IMG/VR virus record: IMGVR_UViG_3300045020_000054
Coordinates: 1-45,132 of that record
Origin: a virus
Strand: one strand, 5' to 3'
DNA: 45,132 nucleotides
Within the stretch, counting starts at the first letter, position 1. Each line of letters begins with the position of its first letter. This document shows positions 31,502 through 39,744 of the stretch, in pieces. The notes under the pieces are model-generated. The model made no database searches. It saw only the letters and a program-made list of their open reading frames with translations, and had not been told where the DNA came from. The position numbers and the translations under genes are program-made.

Positions 31502-31775
31502 GGCTATTAACTCCGAGGTCTATTGCCTCTATCTCTAGAATTAGTTTAATTACCTCACACTCTGCATGCACTAAGGTGTTTTGCAGTGCGTACTGAAAGG
31601 CATCTGGCATTACTGTATCACCAGATGCCCATCTTTCTTTCAGGTCCTCTCGATGTTCCCTAAGATGCTGGAAGAGTGCCTGTGTCACCGGGTGGCGTTT
31701 CCATTCCAGGAACACCTCCGCCTCCTCCTTGGCCACCGCCTCCCTGATTTCCTCCTTGGTCAGCTTGCTGCTCAT
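31494..31775 (-). CDS. Small helical protein overlapping the portal gene 3' end
   Basis: A 93-residue protein whose ATG at 31775 is preceded on the minus strand by GGGAGGTCCAG, a strong ribosome site. It overlaps the last 116 bases of the portal gene in another frame, and overlaps the co-chaperonin gene by 8 bases. It is acidic/helical (EEIREAVAKEEAEVFLEWKRHPVTQALFQHLREHREDLKERW). I believe similar small proteins follow portal genes in related phages. Function unknown. Confidence 0.72.
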   Translation of the reverse strand: MSSKLTKEEIREAVAKEEAEVFLEWKRHPVTQALFQHLREHREDLKERWASGDTVMPDAFQYALQNTLVHAECEVIKLILEIEAIDLGVNSHD

Positions 31776-33771
31776 CTGGACCTCCCATGCCTGCTTGTTG
31801 TGCTATCTGATTGTCTATGCCCTCATTCATTACCTTAATACTATCAATCACAGCTTGGAAGGCTTGAATCTGCTGTGCTGATTTTACACCACCTGCCTGT
31901 TGTTCCAGTAAGGCTGCTTGTGCATACAACTGGACAATTTTTGCTTCATTAAGTTTCCGTTGCTCAAGGAGGGAACTAATCCATTTCAACTTCTCCCAAT
32001 ACAACTTCTGTAGTTGTACCTGTGCCTTCATCTGCTCGACCATTACCTTTTCTGGTGGGGCGAGTGGTACCATCTTCTTCTTACCGAGGAAGACTTGATC
32101 GATGTTCGGTACCTTAAGGGCACGAAGGAAGTTCTTATATACCTCATCCTGGTCAAAGAATGGATTACCCTTACCTACTGCCATGAGGGCTTGTGCCTGC
32201 ATTAGGCGAGATTGGTCACTCATGATGTTGGGATCGGCAGAAGGAATTACTGCACTGGGGTCTCCAAGGTAATCACCACGGCTAATATAGTTTTCACCGC
32301 CCGCAAATTGCACACGATCTACTGGGAGGTGAACACCATTGAGTTGGTATATCTTTTTAAATTCCTCTTTGAGGGATCGCCAGATGCGTTTAAAGATAGC
32401 AGCAAAGACTTTTTGGCCTTGTGTTACCATTTCCTGCATACTGGTAGATGGGGTATTCTGCCCAGGATTACCTCCAGTGGTTACATCCACGGCACCGCTG
32501 ATCTTCTCAGTATAGTTGATAAGGAGGGACAAAAGTTGGAACATCACATTGCTAGGCTCACGTACAGGCATCGGGAAGATAGACTTCCTTAGATCGTCAC
32601 CTGTAGAATCAACACGATTCCACTCAAAAGGAGAGAACTGGTATAGACCACCTCGGATTTTAGCCCCACGACCGAGGAACCCACCGGCAGTGTTCGCCAT
32701 AGTACCAGCATCAAAAAGCTGATTAATGGCACCATTGGTAGATTCATTAAGAGGCCCAAGGAGGACACCAAAGCCAATATCGTAGAAACCACCATCTGGA
32801 GATGGGATAAATGGAATCTTGGTAAAGTATTGGATAGGGTGGATTCGGATAATTTCACCACTTTTTGTACGTTCAATATCTTGCTCCCTATCAAAACGGC
32901 AGACAATACGGACAACACAATGGCTACTTTCTTCAATGGTTATGATGTACGGTTCAGCATAACCATCACCATCGAGGTCCATACAGCGATGCTGTTCTAG
33001 GAACTGAAACGGTGTACGACTGTCCGGCATTGGTTCTTCCAGACCCTTACGGTTATCTGATTCAATACCATAAGGTGTTTGATCCCTCTGGGGGGCATCT
33101 TCTTTATACCAATTCTCTTCTCGAATATCTCGGAATACCTCTTCCATGATTCGGGAATGTACATCATTCTTATCGAGGGGAATAACATGCGTGCACATAT
33201 CATCTAGGTTTTTCGCCCAGTAATTAATTACTAGGTCTTTGGCAAGGACAAGATCACTGTCTACATATCCCTTGCCTGCACTATAATAAGATTTCTTAAA
33301 GGCACACCCTACAATAGGTACATTGATAAGTGCTAGGTCCTGCTGTTCCTCCCAATCACAATCCTGTTCCAGTCTTTGCCATGACATATGGCATGCAATA
33401 CGTTGGGAACGTTCTAGCTTGGAACCGTCTGGATCTGGTCCAATAACCTGACATTGCACAATGTTGGGAGCCTGCACAATGGCAGGATATGCACGGCTAT
33501 GGAATTGTAAGGCTGCAATGGTAACAAGGGGGAAGGCGATGTTACTGCAACCTGGCCACGGGAAAGTCTTATCCTTCTGAACCTGCATAGCCAGATCCAT
33601 AGCAGCTGATGTACGCCTCAGCCACTTTTCTCGGGAGGTTACATCAACCTTATAATCATCCCAACATTGCTCACCAATCTTTTTCAGGTCTTCATCACTG
33701 AAAAGGTGGGTGAGATTTGGAGATTCGATAACTTCTTTGGTTAGTTTAATATGGTGATCTAAATTCAGCAT
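31660..33771 (-). CDS. Portal protein
   Basis: A 703-residue protein. The N terminus (EKWLRRTSAAMDLAMQVQKDKTFPWPGCSNIAFPLVTIAALQFHSRAYP, quoted in part) and the helical core (VPIVGCAFKKSYY; DLVLAKDLVINYWAKNLDD; YITISxx-like segments) are characteristic of podovirus portal proteins of about 700 residues, similar in length to P22 gp1. The C terminus is a disordered Gly/Gln tail (NQGGGGQGGGGGVPG). The protein is the DNA entry vertex and the binding site of terminase and the gp4-like adaptor. The start has no good Shine-Dalgarno and lies just below a GC-rich hairpin. Confidence 0.85.
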   Translation of the reverse strand: MLNLDHHIKLTKEVIESPNLTHLFSDEDLKKIGEQCWDDYKVDVTSREKWLRRTSAAMDLAMQVQKDKTFPWPGCSNIAFPLVTIAALQFHSRAYPAIVQAPNIVQCQVIGPDPDGSKLERSQRIACHMSWQRLEQDCDWEEQQDLALINVPIVGCAFKKSYYSAGKGYVDSDLVLAKDLVINYWAKNLDDMCTHVIPLDKNDVHSRIMEEVFRDIREENWYKEDAPQRDQTPYGIESDNRKGLEEPMPDSRTPFQFLEQHRCMDLDGDGYAEPYIITIEESSHCVVRIVCRFDREQDIERTKSGEIIRIHPIQYFTKIPFIPSPDGGFYDIGFGVLLGPLNESTNGAINQLFDAGTMANTAGGFLGRGAKIRGGLYQFSPFEWNRVDSTGDDLRKSIFPMPVREPSNVMFQLLSLLINYTEKISGAVDVTTGGNPGQNTPSTSMQEMVTQGQKVFAAIFKRIWRSLKEEFKKIYQLNGVHLPVDRVQFAGGENYISRGDYLGDPSAVIPSADPNIMSDQSRLMQAQALMAVGKGNPFFDQDEVYKNFLRALKVPNIDQVFLGKKKMVPLAPPEKVMVEQMKAQVQLQKLYWEKLKWISSLLEQRKLNEAKIVQLYAQAALLEQQAGGVKSAQQIQAFQAVIDSIKVMNEGIDNQIAQQAGMGGPDEQQADQGGNQGGGGQGGGGGVPGMETPPGDTGTLPAS

Positions 33772-33791
33772 TTGAGAGCCCGCGCGAGTGT

Positions 33792-33810
33792 GCCGCGCTT
33801 CGCGCGCAGC
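33792..33810 (-). promoter_or_regulatory. GC-rich hairpin upstream of the portal start
   Basis: GCCGCGC (33792-33798) pairs with GCGCAGC (33804-33810) apart from one G.U wobble, around TTCGC. The flanking 55 bases (about 33780-33835) are far richer in G+C than the rest of the genome. The portal ATG at 33771 lies about 20 bases downstream on the minus strand and has no evident ribosome site, so the structure may influence its translation. A further CCACC/GGTGG pairing lies between the palindrome and this hairpin. Confidence 0.5.
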
Positions 33811-33864
33811 GGCCGTGAGAAGGAGCAGCAGCCGAGCACCACCATTGCAGTGATCCTTAGGTGG

Positions 33865-33881
33865 TGTAACAATTTGTTACG
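33865..33881. repeat. 17-bp palindrome copy 6, one mismatch
   Basis: TGTAACAATTTGTTACG: G replaces the final A, the only deviation among the eight copies. It lies 4 nt after the large terminase stop (33886) and 93 nt before the portal start. Confidence 0.85.
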
Positions 33882-33885
33882 ATAC

Positions 33886-35421
33886 CTAGTAACCTGTGAC
33901 ACGATTTCTTTCTCCAAGGCGGCCTTGTGACCGGTAATATTCCCTTTCCTCTTCCTCGATCTCATCCTCTTCCTCGATCAGGTTCCCTTCCACAATGTCC
34001 TCCTCTGTCAGGTTTGGTATATTGTCCAGGCCAATGCAGAGTGTGGCGGTGCTATCGAATTGATCGTCTAACCTTGCCTGTGCAATACCAGTAAATCGGA
34101 GGTTCTCTAACTTGTATGACTCATACCATTCCGTCTGCTGGTCAAACCTCATGGTTCCAGCCTTCATCCTCTTCTGGTATGATCGTCCTCGTACACCCTT
34201 ATCTTTGACCGGATTGAGTACCTCAATGTTCAGGTATATATCTTTATTGCCAAAAATCTCCCTCATTGGAGGACTTCTAGTGTCCGCAATCATTTCCTGA
34301 TATACCAGCGGAGATACTGCATTCCAAATTACCCCACCCTCAACAAACCACATTTGTATGTTGTAGGTAATCTGTAGCTCAAACATCTCCGTTATCCATT
34401 CCAGGGGATCCCACCTATCTACCCTCTCATCAACGATGTATGTATTCGGCCCAACCGACTTTCCACCCACTGTAAGGGAGGTTCGGTTAGCATGATCGGC
34501 TTTGGAAACGGCAAAATCACAGCCAGCATAATACAGCTTTTCAATAGCCTTGTCAGCATCGGACATTGGACAAAATTGTGACTCACGTAGGTATGTATCA
34601 TTCCTATCTGACGGATCATTTAGGAACTCCTGTGCATACCCCGTTGCATCTCCATCCTCCTCAAACTCCTTCTGCTTATCTCGGAGTTGCTGCTCTGTCC
34701 ACCTTTGCGGCCAAAGGATGTTGGAGAAGTCGTCATAGGATTCGTGTGCCTTATAGAATCGAAAGGTCCACATCCTATTCTTACGAAGGCGAGATAGGAG
34801 GGAATCTTCATGCAGGATGGTGCCATGCACACGGATTTTGCCAGTCTTTGACAGCGATTGCTTGGCGGCACGAAAGAACCAGCGTCGGAACTTCTTCCTA
34901 CGTTCTACTGACTCTACCTGCTCGTCATCCTCCATATCGTCGCAGACAATCAAGTTTGGACGCTTGCCTTTCCACATCGCACCGCGTATCTTCTGTTCCG
35001 CACCTCTTGCCAATATCCTAAACTTATGACCATCATCACATACCACAATGATTTCTGTCTTCTGATCGGTCTCAAAGTGGGAGATGGCAAACGCTTCCCG
35101 TAACTCCACGTTAGTGTGGAGTTCGTCAGAAATATTGGATAGCTGTTCGGCCGCTTTATCCTCCGTCGAACCTACAATGATAACGTAATCTGCCCAGCGG
35201 GTAAGTACGGCAGCCATCGTGAAGTCAAAGGTTAATGCTGTTGACTTTGCATGGTCACGAGGTGCAATAGCACCAGCCGACTGTGCATCACTACAATATA
35301 ACTCCCAACACTCTCTATGGAAGTCAGGAGTAGGCATCGGGTTATCATACCGGGGTGATAGGTAGATACCTGAGATAGCCTCAATCAACTTGGCGGTAAG
35401 TTTTGGGGGATTATAGGTCAT
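33886..35421 (-). CDS. Terminase large subunit
   Basis: A 511-residue packaging motor. The Walker A-like motif APRDHAKST lies at 53-61, the Walker B with adjacent acids is NLIVCDDMEDDE at about 156-167, and HGTILHED at about 199-206 probably forms the coupling motif. The C-terminal nuclease domain has GCDFAVSKADHANRTS (D302), and DDQFDST later supplies acidic residues. The acidic tail (EEEDEIEEEEREYY) is unusual but compatible. It cuts and translocates concatemeric DNA into heads at the portal. It starts within a 4-base overlap with the upstream tail gene. Confidence 0.88.
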   Translation of the reverse strand: MTYNPPKLTAKLIEAISGIYLSPRYDNPMPTPDFHRECWELYCSDAQSAGAIAPRDHAKSTALTFDFTMAAVLTRWADYVIIVGSTEDKAAEQLSNISDELHTNVELREAFAISHFETDQKTEIIVVCDDGHKFRILARGAEQKIRGAMWKGKRPNLIVCDDMEDDEQVESVERRKKFRRWFFRAAKQSLSKTGKIRVHGTILHEDSLLSRLRKNRMWTFRFYKAHESYDDFSNILWPQRWTEQQLRDKQKEFEEDGDATGYAQEFLNDPSDRNDTYLRESQFCPMSDADKAIEKLYYAGCDFAVSKADHANRTSLTVGGKSVGPNTYIVDERVDRWDPLEWITEMFELQITYNIQMWFVEGGVIWNAVSPLVYQEMIADTRSPPMREIFGNKDIYLNIEVLNPVKDKGVRGRSYQKRMKAGTMRFDQQTEWYESYKLENLRFTGIAQARLDDQFDSTATLCIGLDNIPNLTEEDIVEGNLIEEEDEIEEEEREYYRSQGRLGERNRVTGY

Positions 35422-36035
35422 TGATAAAGATTGCCAAATAACTGAAACTGTAGGCGTTCTATTGCGTTCATACCGATTTTATTGATTACTGGATTAGCAA
35501 TGAGTACATCAATGTTTGGGTATAAGACATATTCAATGGTGAAGCGATCCCTCTCTTGCCGAAAGCACAGGTTATGGTTATAGATATATGCCAGTATGAT
35601 ATCCGACAAACCTAACGAGACGTCTATAGCCCTCTTATCATCAAGGGTGCAACGAGGCGATACTGTGCCGGCTGCCAGATTGATGATCGTATAGCCTGGG
35701 ATGGTTGCATCATACCACCAGAACTTTGGATTGCCTTGACTGACATAAGCCACAGCAGGCCTCATATTCTGGTCGAAGGATAGGCTTATCTCTGTAATGT
35801 CCGGTGCGCTAAAGAGGATAATGGGCTGTGTGTTAGGGGCACTGATAACTACATTGTTACTTGCCGGTGTCCCAGATAGGGAGAGGAACCATGCCTGCAC
35901 CTGCAACCCCTCACTTGCATCGGACAGACCAACACCACCCAATTGATAATCCGTAGTATTGAATACAGGGATATTGTCGGGATATTGGAATGGGGCGTAT
36001 AGTGTTGGATTGGAGAGAGCATTATCCGGGATCAT
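35418..36035 (-). CDS. Conserved tail/virion protein
   Basis: A 205-residue beta-rich protein. The segments ISAPNTQPIILFSAPDITEISLSFDQNMRPAVAYVSQG and KFWWYDATIPGY recur in hypothetical proteins of many phage tail clusters. That suggests a six-bladed or repeat-type beta structure used in a fibre or tail assembly. It is coupled by 4-base overlaps to both neighbours. It lies unusually between the terminase subunits. Confidence 0.62.
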   Translation of the reverse strand: MIPDNALSNPTLYAPFQYPDNIPVFNTTDYQLGGVGLSDASEGLQVQAWFLSLSGTPASNNVVISAPNTQPIILFSAPDITEISLSFDQNMRPAVAYVSQGNPKFWWYDATIPGYTIINLAAGTVSPRCTLDDKRAIDVSLGLSDIILAYIYNHNLCFRQERDRFTIEYVLYPNIDVLIANPVINKIGMNAIERLQFQLFGNLYQ

Positions 36036-37015
36036 GGGTACCTAGCCCAACTGATACTGTAGTTGATGGTCAACTGATAGGAGGACGTTTTAGGGATTGC
36101 TGGGCTGACAGAGAATTGCCAACTGCCCTGCGAGGAATGAACAATCTCAATGGCAGTTATACCGCCAGACAAATTACCTTGTCCGATACTGACATTGTTG
36201 GAAAAGGTGTTATAGTAGGTACCACCAGTGTATGGAGTTGGTTGTCCTGATGTGCTGTTGTTGGGACCACCTGCACTGGACCCACTTGGATTACCCGTTA
36301 TAGTACCGATAGTGCCGTTGTAGTAGTTTAGGTAGGTACTAGCATTACCAAATTGAGATAGGCCACAGGCAAGGAATAATTCTGGTGCTGATGTTACACG
36401 AGAGCGAAGGTAATTACCGCTGTACGTGACAGTAGAGATAACCATCGAGTAGGAATTGGTAGTTGTATTGATGTAGTAGTCAAGTTCATAGGTAACAATG
36501 AGCGACTCACTAGAGAGGACGGTAATTGTTGTGGGAGAGCCACCACTAACAATCAGGGCATGGCTAAACAATTCTGGCTGTGTATCCGCTGAGTGATACC
36601 AGTTGCCTACACCTATCTCAGACCAAGTACCAGTTGCTACACCAGTGGAGAAGGTATATGTCCAGATGGCTGACCAGTAGGGGGTTGTACCTGCATTGTA
36701 GGCAGTAGTTGCTCCCCACACGCCACTGTTTTGTGGTGAGGAGGCACAACCGTAGGCACCTAGTTGTGTGTCCGTATATTGTGGCGTTGTGGTACTAGTA
36801 CCAAGGGAGCAGATAGAGTTAAGATAGCCAGCTCCATATGGTGCATTCATTGGGCTGGCATTAAAACCAATCTGATCCAATCCTTGATTGGTTATCAAAT
36901 TGTCAAACCAATCCGACTCAAATCGGCAAGAGCCGTCTTCCCGCAGAATCTGGAACTTGTAACGCCCCTTCATCTGAATCTCAAGTTTTAGGTCTAAGGA
37001 AGGTTTCCGGCTCAC
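36032..37015 (-). CDS. Putative tail or fibre protein
   Basis: A 327-residue protein. The N terminus (MKGRYKFQILREDGSCRFESDWFDNLITNQGLDQIG) is a conserved start found in phage tail-associated proteins. The rest is rich in T, S, G, N and Y with alternating strand-like segments, typical of fibres. It overlaps both neighbours by 4 bases. No catalytic motif. An exact role (fibre, tip or sheath) cannot be assigned. Confidence 0.6.
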   Translation of the reverse strand: MSRKPSLDLKLEIQMKGRYKFQILREDGSCRFESDWFDNLITNQGLDQIGFNASPMNAPYGAGYLNSICSLGTSTTTPQYTDTQLGAYGCASSPQNSGVWGATTAYNAGTTPYWSAIWTYTFSTGVATGTWSEIGVGNWYHSADTQPELFSHALIVSGGSPTTITVLSSESLIVTYELDYYINTTTNSYSMVISTVTYSGNYLRSRVTSAPELFLACGLSQFGNASTYLNYYNGTIGTITGNPSGSSAGGPNNSTSGQPTPYTGGTYYNTFSNNVSIGQGNLSGGITAIEIVHSSQGSWQFSVSPAIPKTSSYQLTINYSISWARYP

Positions 37016-37740
37016 ATTAATGTCCCTGAGTTGAGTGTTGCATTACCTTGTATTGCTTCTGCGGGATTGGTGAATGATACCTGTCCCTGATAGAATGTCC
37101 CGTTGAGGAGGGCTGCATTCCCTTGTATAGCATCCGGCACATCTGTGTAGAAGATCGCGGCCAGTGTAATCGTTCCACTCAGAAGGACCGCACTGCCTTG
37201 TATTGCCTCTGGTACCATTGAGTAACTGGTAGCACCAACAAACAAGCTACCACTAAGTAGCATTGCTGATCCCTGGAACTGATCCCCGAAGGAGGGGTTG
37301 TACCAAAGGGGTCCGCCACTCAAGTTACCAATACCTTGTATACCCTCCGCAGCCATATTATACGGGTAGTTATAGGTGGTAAACCAAAAAGTTGTATGTT
37401 GCTGCTCTGCTGTTAGGTTATCTGGTAGGATGACAAGTCTTGTGAATTTTTGAAAGGTATTATTGAGGGAGGTGCCAACGGTAAAGAGTATATCATATGT
37501 TGCACCAATGACTCCTTCCTCAATCCTCTGCTCAATAGTATTCCCATTGTGTACCTCAATACCACTATATAGCATGGCACTAGGATCTGGATCATCACCA
37601 CTTATACAAGTTACTGTAACAAGTTGGCTGGTGATTGCCTCTCCAGAAGAAAGGACATCCCGAAAATCACCAAAATATGAAATAGTTTCTGAATACCTTT
37701 TTGTTTCTGATACATACAGGAGGGGGGATTGTGAGATCAC
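37012..37740 (-). CDS. Tail/fibre-type protein with Ig-like domain and tandem repeats
   Basis: A 242-residue protein. Residues about 1-110 resemble the protein at 37737-38048 (PDPSAMLYSG, EGVIGATYDILFTV versus GSPSSMLGS, GGVIGVTYMVIFVV), which suggests a duplicated Ig-like fibre domain. Residues about 130-242 contain about four imperfect repeats of roughly 26 residues centred on PEAIQGSAVLLSGT (also PDAIQGNAALLNGT and AEAIQGNATLNSGT). These look like a repetitive shaft or plug. It is coupled to both neighbours by 4-base overlaps. Confidence 0.62.
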   Translation of the reverse strand: MISQSPLLYVSETKRYSETISYFGDFRDVLSSGEAITSQLVTVTCISGDDPDPSAMLYSGIEVHNGNTIEQRIEEGVIGATYDILFTVGTSLNNTFQKFTRLVILPDNLTAEQQHTTFWFTTYNYPYNMAAEGIQGIGNLSGGPLWYNPSFGDQFQGSAMLLSGSLFVGATSYSMVPEAIQGSAVLLSGTITLAAIFYTDVPDAIQGNAALLNGTFYQGQVSFTNPAEAIQGNATLNSGTLM

Positions 37741-38048
37741 TGCACACCTGCCTGTGTCACAACAAGGCGCCCCTCCTTAATATAATTATGACTGGCAGTG
37801 CCAGTCACAACAAAAATCACCATGTAGGTAACACCAATAACTCCGCCAGTGATGACCTGTGTAACAGTTGTTGACGTGTAGGAGAGGGAACCTAACATGG
37901 AAGATGGGCTACCGTCTACACCAGACAAAACAGTAACGGAGCAAGATGCACCATTAATCGTCTCCCCATATTGTAGGCGATCAGAAAAGTTAACGACAAG
38001 TGGGATTGTTTCCCCGCTTGCCTTTTCTGGCAAAATAATGGTATCCAT
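37737..38048 (-). CDS. Ig-like phage fibre-domain protein
   Basis: A 103-residue protein consisting of a single beta-sandwich-like domain (ETINGASCSVTVLSGVDGSPSSML; VTQVITGGVIGVTYMVIFVV). Similar stand-alone domains are common in phage tail clusters and probably bind surfaces or other fibres. It is paralogous to the N-terminal half of the next protein. It lies between the small terminase and the following tail genes with a 4-base overlap downstream. Confidence 0.65.
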   Translation of the reverse strand: MDTIILPEKASGETIPLVVNFSDRLQYGETINGASCSVTVLSGVDGSPSSMLGSLSYTSTTVTQVITGGVIGVTYMVIFVVTGTASHNYIKEGRLVVTQAGVQ

Positions 38049-38057
38049 TACCGTTCT

Positions 38058-38693
38058 TTATTCCTTCCCAACTTCTCCACCTTCCCACCCTTCAGGATCG
38101 TGCAACCCTCCGCCAGCATTTTGTGCTGATTCATGTTCTTGTTGTCCGGTGCACATTCCTGCCTCATTCCTTTCGGAAAAGATGGCATCTTCGACTTGAA
38201 GGTTTTCGCTTTCATGTACTGTCACCCTATCATCAGCCATTTTATTTTCGAGGAGACCGACAAGGCGTTCAGACAGGCCAATCAACCTGTCTTCTGCATT
38301 CGGCTTTACTTCACTTGAATTGGTACGACTGCCAACCCGCCCCGTTAACTCTGACTGGAGGCGGGCAGCTGCAATCTTTGACTTATGGTCACCATTCTCC
38401 AATACATCACCAATTGCCGTAACAGTCTTGGCGAACTGTGCTTCCAATTGAATGCCGGCAAACTCCGACAACTCCTGTATGTATGCACGCATGAGGGGTT
38501 GCTTAGCAAGGCGTGTCACATGGGTTTCCGAACAGCCCATCATGTTGGCGATGGTGCCACGAGGAATGCCTTGTGCAATAAGGCTTGCGACATTCTTATG
38601 CCACAAGCTCATTTCTTTCATTTCCCATCCACCACGATCCGCAGCATCCTGTTCGTCTTGTGGGACGGTCAATTGGCGAAGTGCAACGCTCAT
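38058..38693 (-). CDS. Probable terminase small subunit
   Basis: A 211-residue protein. A helix-turn-helix region (VASLIAQGIPRGTIANMMGCSETHVTRLAKQP) is followed by a helical oligomerisation core (YIQELSEFAGIQLEAQFAKTVTAIGDVLENGD; AARLQSELTGR) and a long acidic, disordered tail. This is the usual organisation of phage small terminases that recognise the packaging site. It lies upstream of the large terminase in the same operon, separated by four tail genes. A start at an internal ATG is possible. Confidence 0.68.
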   Translation of the reverse strand: MSVALRQLTVPQDEQDAADRGGWEMKEMSLWHKNVASLIAQGIPRGTIANMMGCSETHVTRLAKQPLMRAYIQELSEFAGIQLEAQFAKTVTAIGDVLENGDHKSKIAAARLQSELTGRVGSRTNSSEVKPNAEDRLIGLSERLVGLLENKMADDRVTVHESENLQVEDAIFSERNEAGMCTGQQEHESAQNAGGGLHDPEGWEGGEVGKE

Positions 38694-38974
38694 GGCTTTA
38701 AAGAGTTCTCACAATGGTTTTTCTGAATGTGGTCAAGTACCCAACAAAGAATGCAACCCCATCGCTTTCCAGCATTCATAGCTGTTGCTGCCCTCTGGGA
38801 GATTGATTGATCCACACGTCCGTTCGCATCCACATTGCAGGTCTGATCTATCATCAGGGCAATGTTCCACGCCTTCTGTGGGTTCCCAATTATTGATGCT
38901 AGGAGCCGTACTGAAGTAAGTAAGAGGCCAAGTAATAGTAGGGGGTATAATAACCATAAATATAACCTTGTCAT
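38690..38974 (-). CDS. Small conserved phage protein with N-terminal membrane helix
   Basis: A 94-residue protein. A hydrophobic N terminus (LYLWLLYPLLLLGLLLTSVRLLASII) precedes NPQKAWNIALMIDQTCNVDANGRVDQSISQRAATAMNAGKRWG... and a CILCWVLDHIQKNHCENS end. I recognise the NPxxAWxIAxxxDQxxN...ISxRA...GxRWGCxLCxxLDxxxxxHCExS pattern from small phage proteins of unknown function, often placed near lysis or terminase genes. The membrane anchor and paired cysteines suggest envelope function. It overlaps both neighbours by 4 bases. Confidence 0.72.
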   Translation of the reverse strand: MTRLYLWLLYPLLLLGLLLTSVRLLASIIGNPQKAWNIALMIDQTCNVDANGRVDQSISQRAATAMNAGKRWGCILCWVLDHIQKNHCENSLKP

Positions 38975-39174
38975 AGCTTAGTTCCGGGGTTACGTCCTGG
39001 CATCTTCGGCGCTTTCTTTGCTGCCTTGACGGTTGATTCTAGCCGGAGGACTGGCCGCTTCAACGTATTAACCTTCCCACCATGCATAGACATGTATCCA
39101 TTATTGATGGCCCGTTCATGCACCTTCGGGATCGCCATCTTCGATGCTTGATACCCCTTGAATACATTTCTCAT
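38971..39174 (-). CDS. Small basic protein, first clear gene of the late arm
   Basis: A 67-residue protein starts at 39174 after a GGAAGAAAG ribosome sequence and overlaps the next gene by 4 bases (ATGA). It is rich in K, R, M and G (GYQASKMAIPKVHERAINNG; TVKAAKKAPKMPGRNPG). The composition resembles a nucleic acid-binding or virion-associated small protein. No family is recognised. Confidence 0.65.
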   Translation of the reverse strand: MRNVFKGYQASKMAIPKVHERAINNGYMSMHGGKVNTLKRPVLRLESTVKAAKKAPKMPGRNPGTKL

Positions 39175-39292
39175 CTTCTTTCTTCCTATCTAAGCAAGTC
39201 GGATCACGGTCAAGCGCACCCTTCACACATTGCAGTTGGTATAACTGCCTGGGGGATAGCATGGATTGCAGGAGGGAGAGGCGTGCGTTCAT
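39116..39292 (-). CDS. Possible small protein upstream of the late arm
   Basis: A 58-residue frame starts at ATG 39292 (MNARLSLLQSMLSPRQLYQLQC) and overlaps the next gene by 59 bases. It has a credible helical start and cysteines, but no ribosome site. A longer version from GTG 39502 is also open. A TTGACA box on the minus strand at 39345-39340 with TACACG 17 bases on (39322-39317) could supply transcription. It is included as possible only. Confidence 0.3.
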   Translation of the reverse strand: MNARLSLLQSMLSPRQLYQLQCVKGALDRDPTCLDRKKEDEKCIQGVSSIEDGDPEGA

Positions 39293-39744
39293 ATCGAAAG
39301 TATGAAGGATCGTGTGCGTGTACTGTAACGCATACAAGATGTCAACACAAGGAATGCTAGTTATGGAAGGAATGGCAATGGGATCATCATACCTAGAAGT
39401 TTGGAATTTCTCGCGGGTAGGATGGGGCCTTTTTGCTTTTTCTGCGCGTGTGGATTTTGCCTCCCCTAGGCAATTATTGCCAAGGCAAATATATGCTGGC
39501 ACATTGTTGCCTGATGCATGTTTGCCAATCTGATTACTGCGTAAGCAGTTGTATCATTCAGGTATGTGACGGTGGTGTTAGTGTACTTGTTGGTATAGTA
39601 ATGGATGGTGCTATGCAGCAATTAGGTTTAGAATTCTTTACACTTCTTTACATACCTAAACATGCACAACCGCCGATGTGTGCTAGTATTGACTCACTTG
39701 CAGGCATTCCGTCTGACAAGCTTAACCATTGAGGAGTCATAGTC
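39175..39744. other. Divergent region between late and early arms
   Basis: Apart from the possible gene at 39116-39292, this 570-base stretch has no convincing ORF. It separates leftward late genes from rightward early genes, so both arms probably start here. It contains a GGCAAT-T-ATTGCC near-palindrome (about 39469-39481), an ACTGC-GTAA-GCAGT GNRA hairpin (about 39535-39548) and an extended -10 sequence at 39591-39599. Open but unsupported frames on the plus strand (39364-39533 and 39601-39732) might be decayed coding sequence. Confidence 0.55.
39591..39599 (+). promoter_or_regulatory. Extended -10 promoter for the early arm
   Basis: TGGTATAGT gives a TGn extension and a five-of-six -10 hexamer (TATAGT, 39594-39599). 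No -35 box is present, as is acceptable for extended -10 promoters. A transcript would begin near 39606 and reach the ribosome site of the gene at 39745 after about 140 nt. Confidence 0.42.

Noticed and set aside
39283-39360. Cysteine-rich 25-codon peptide after an AGGAGGGAG sequence on the plus strand
   Set aside because: Only a GTG start is available, the opposite strand may be coding, and nothing else supports expression. Five cysteines in such a short frame can arise by chance.
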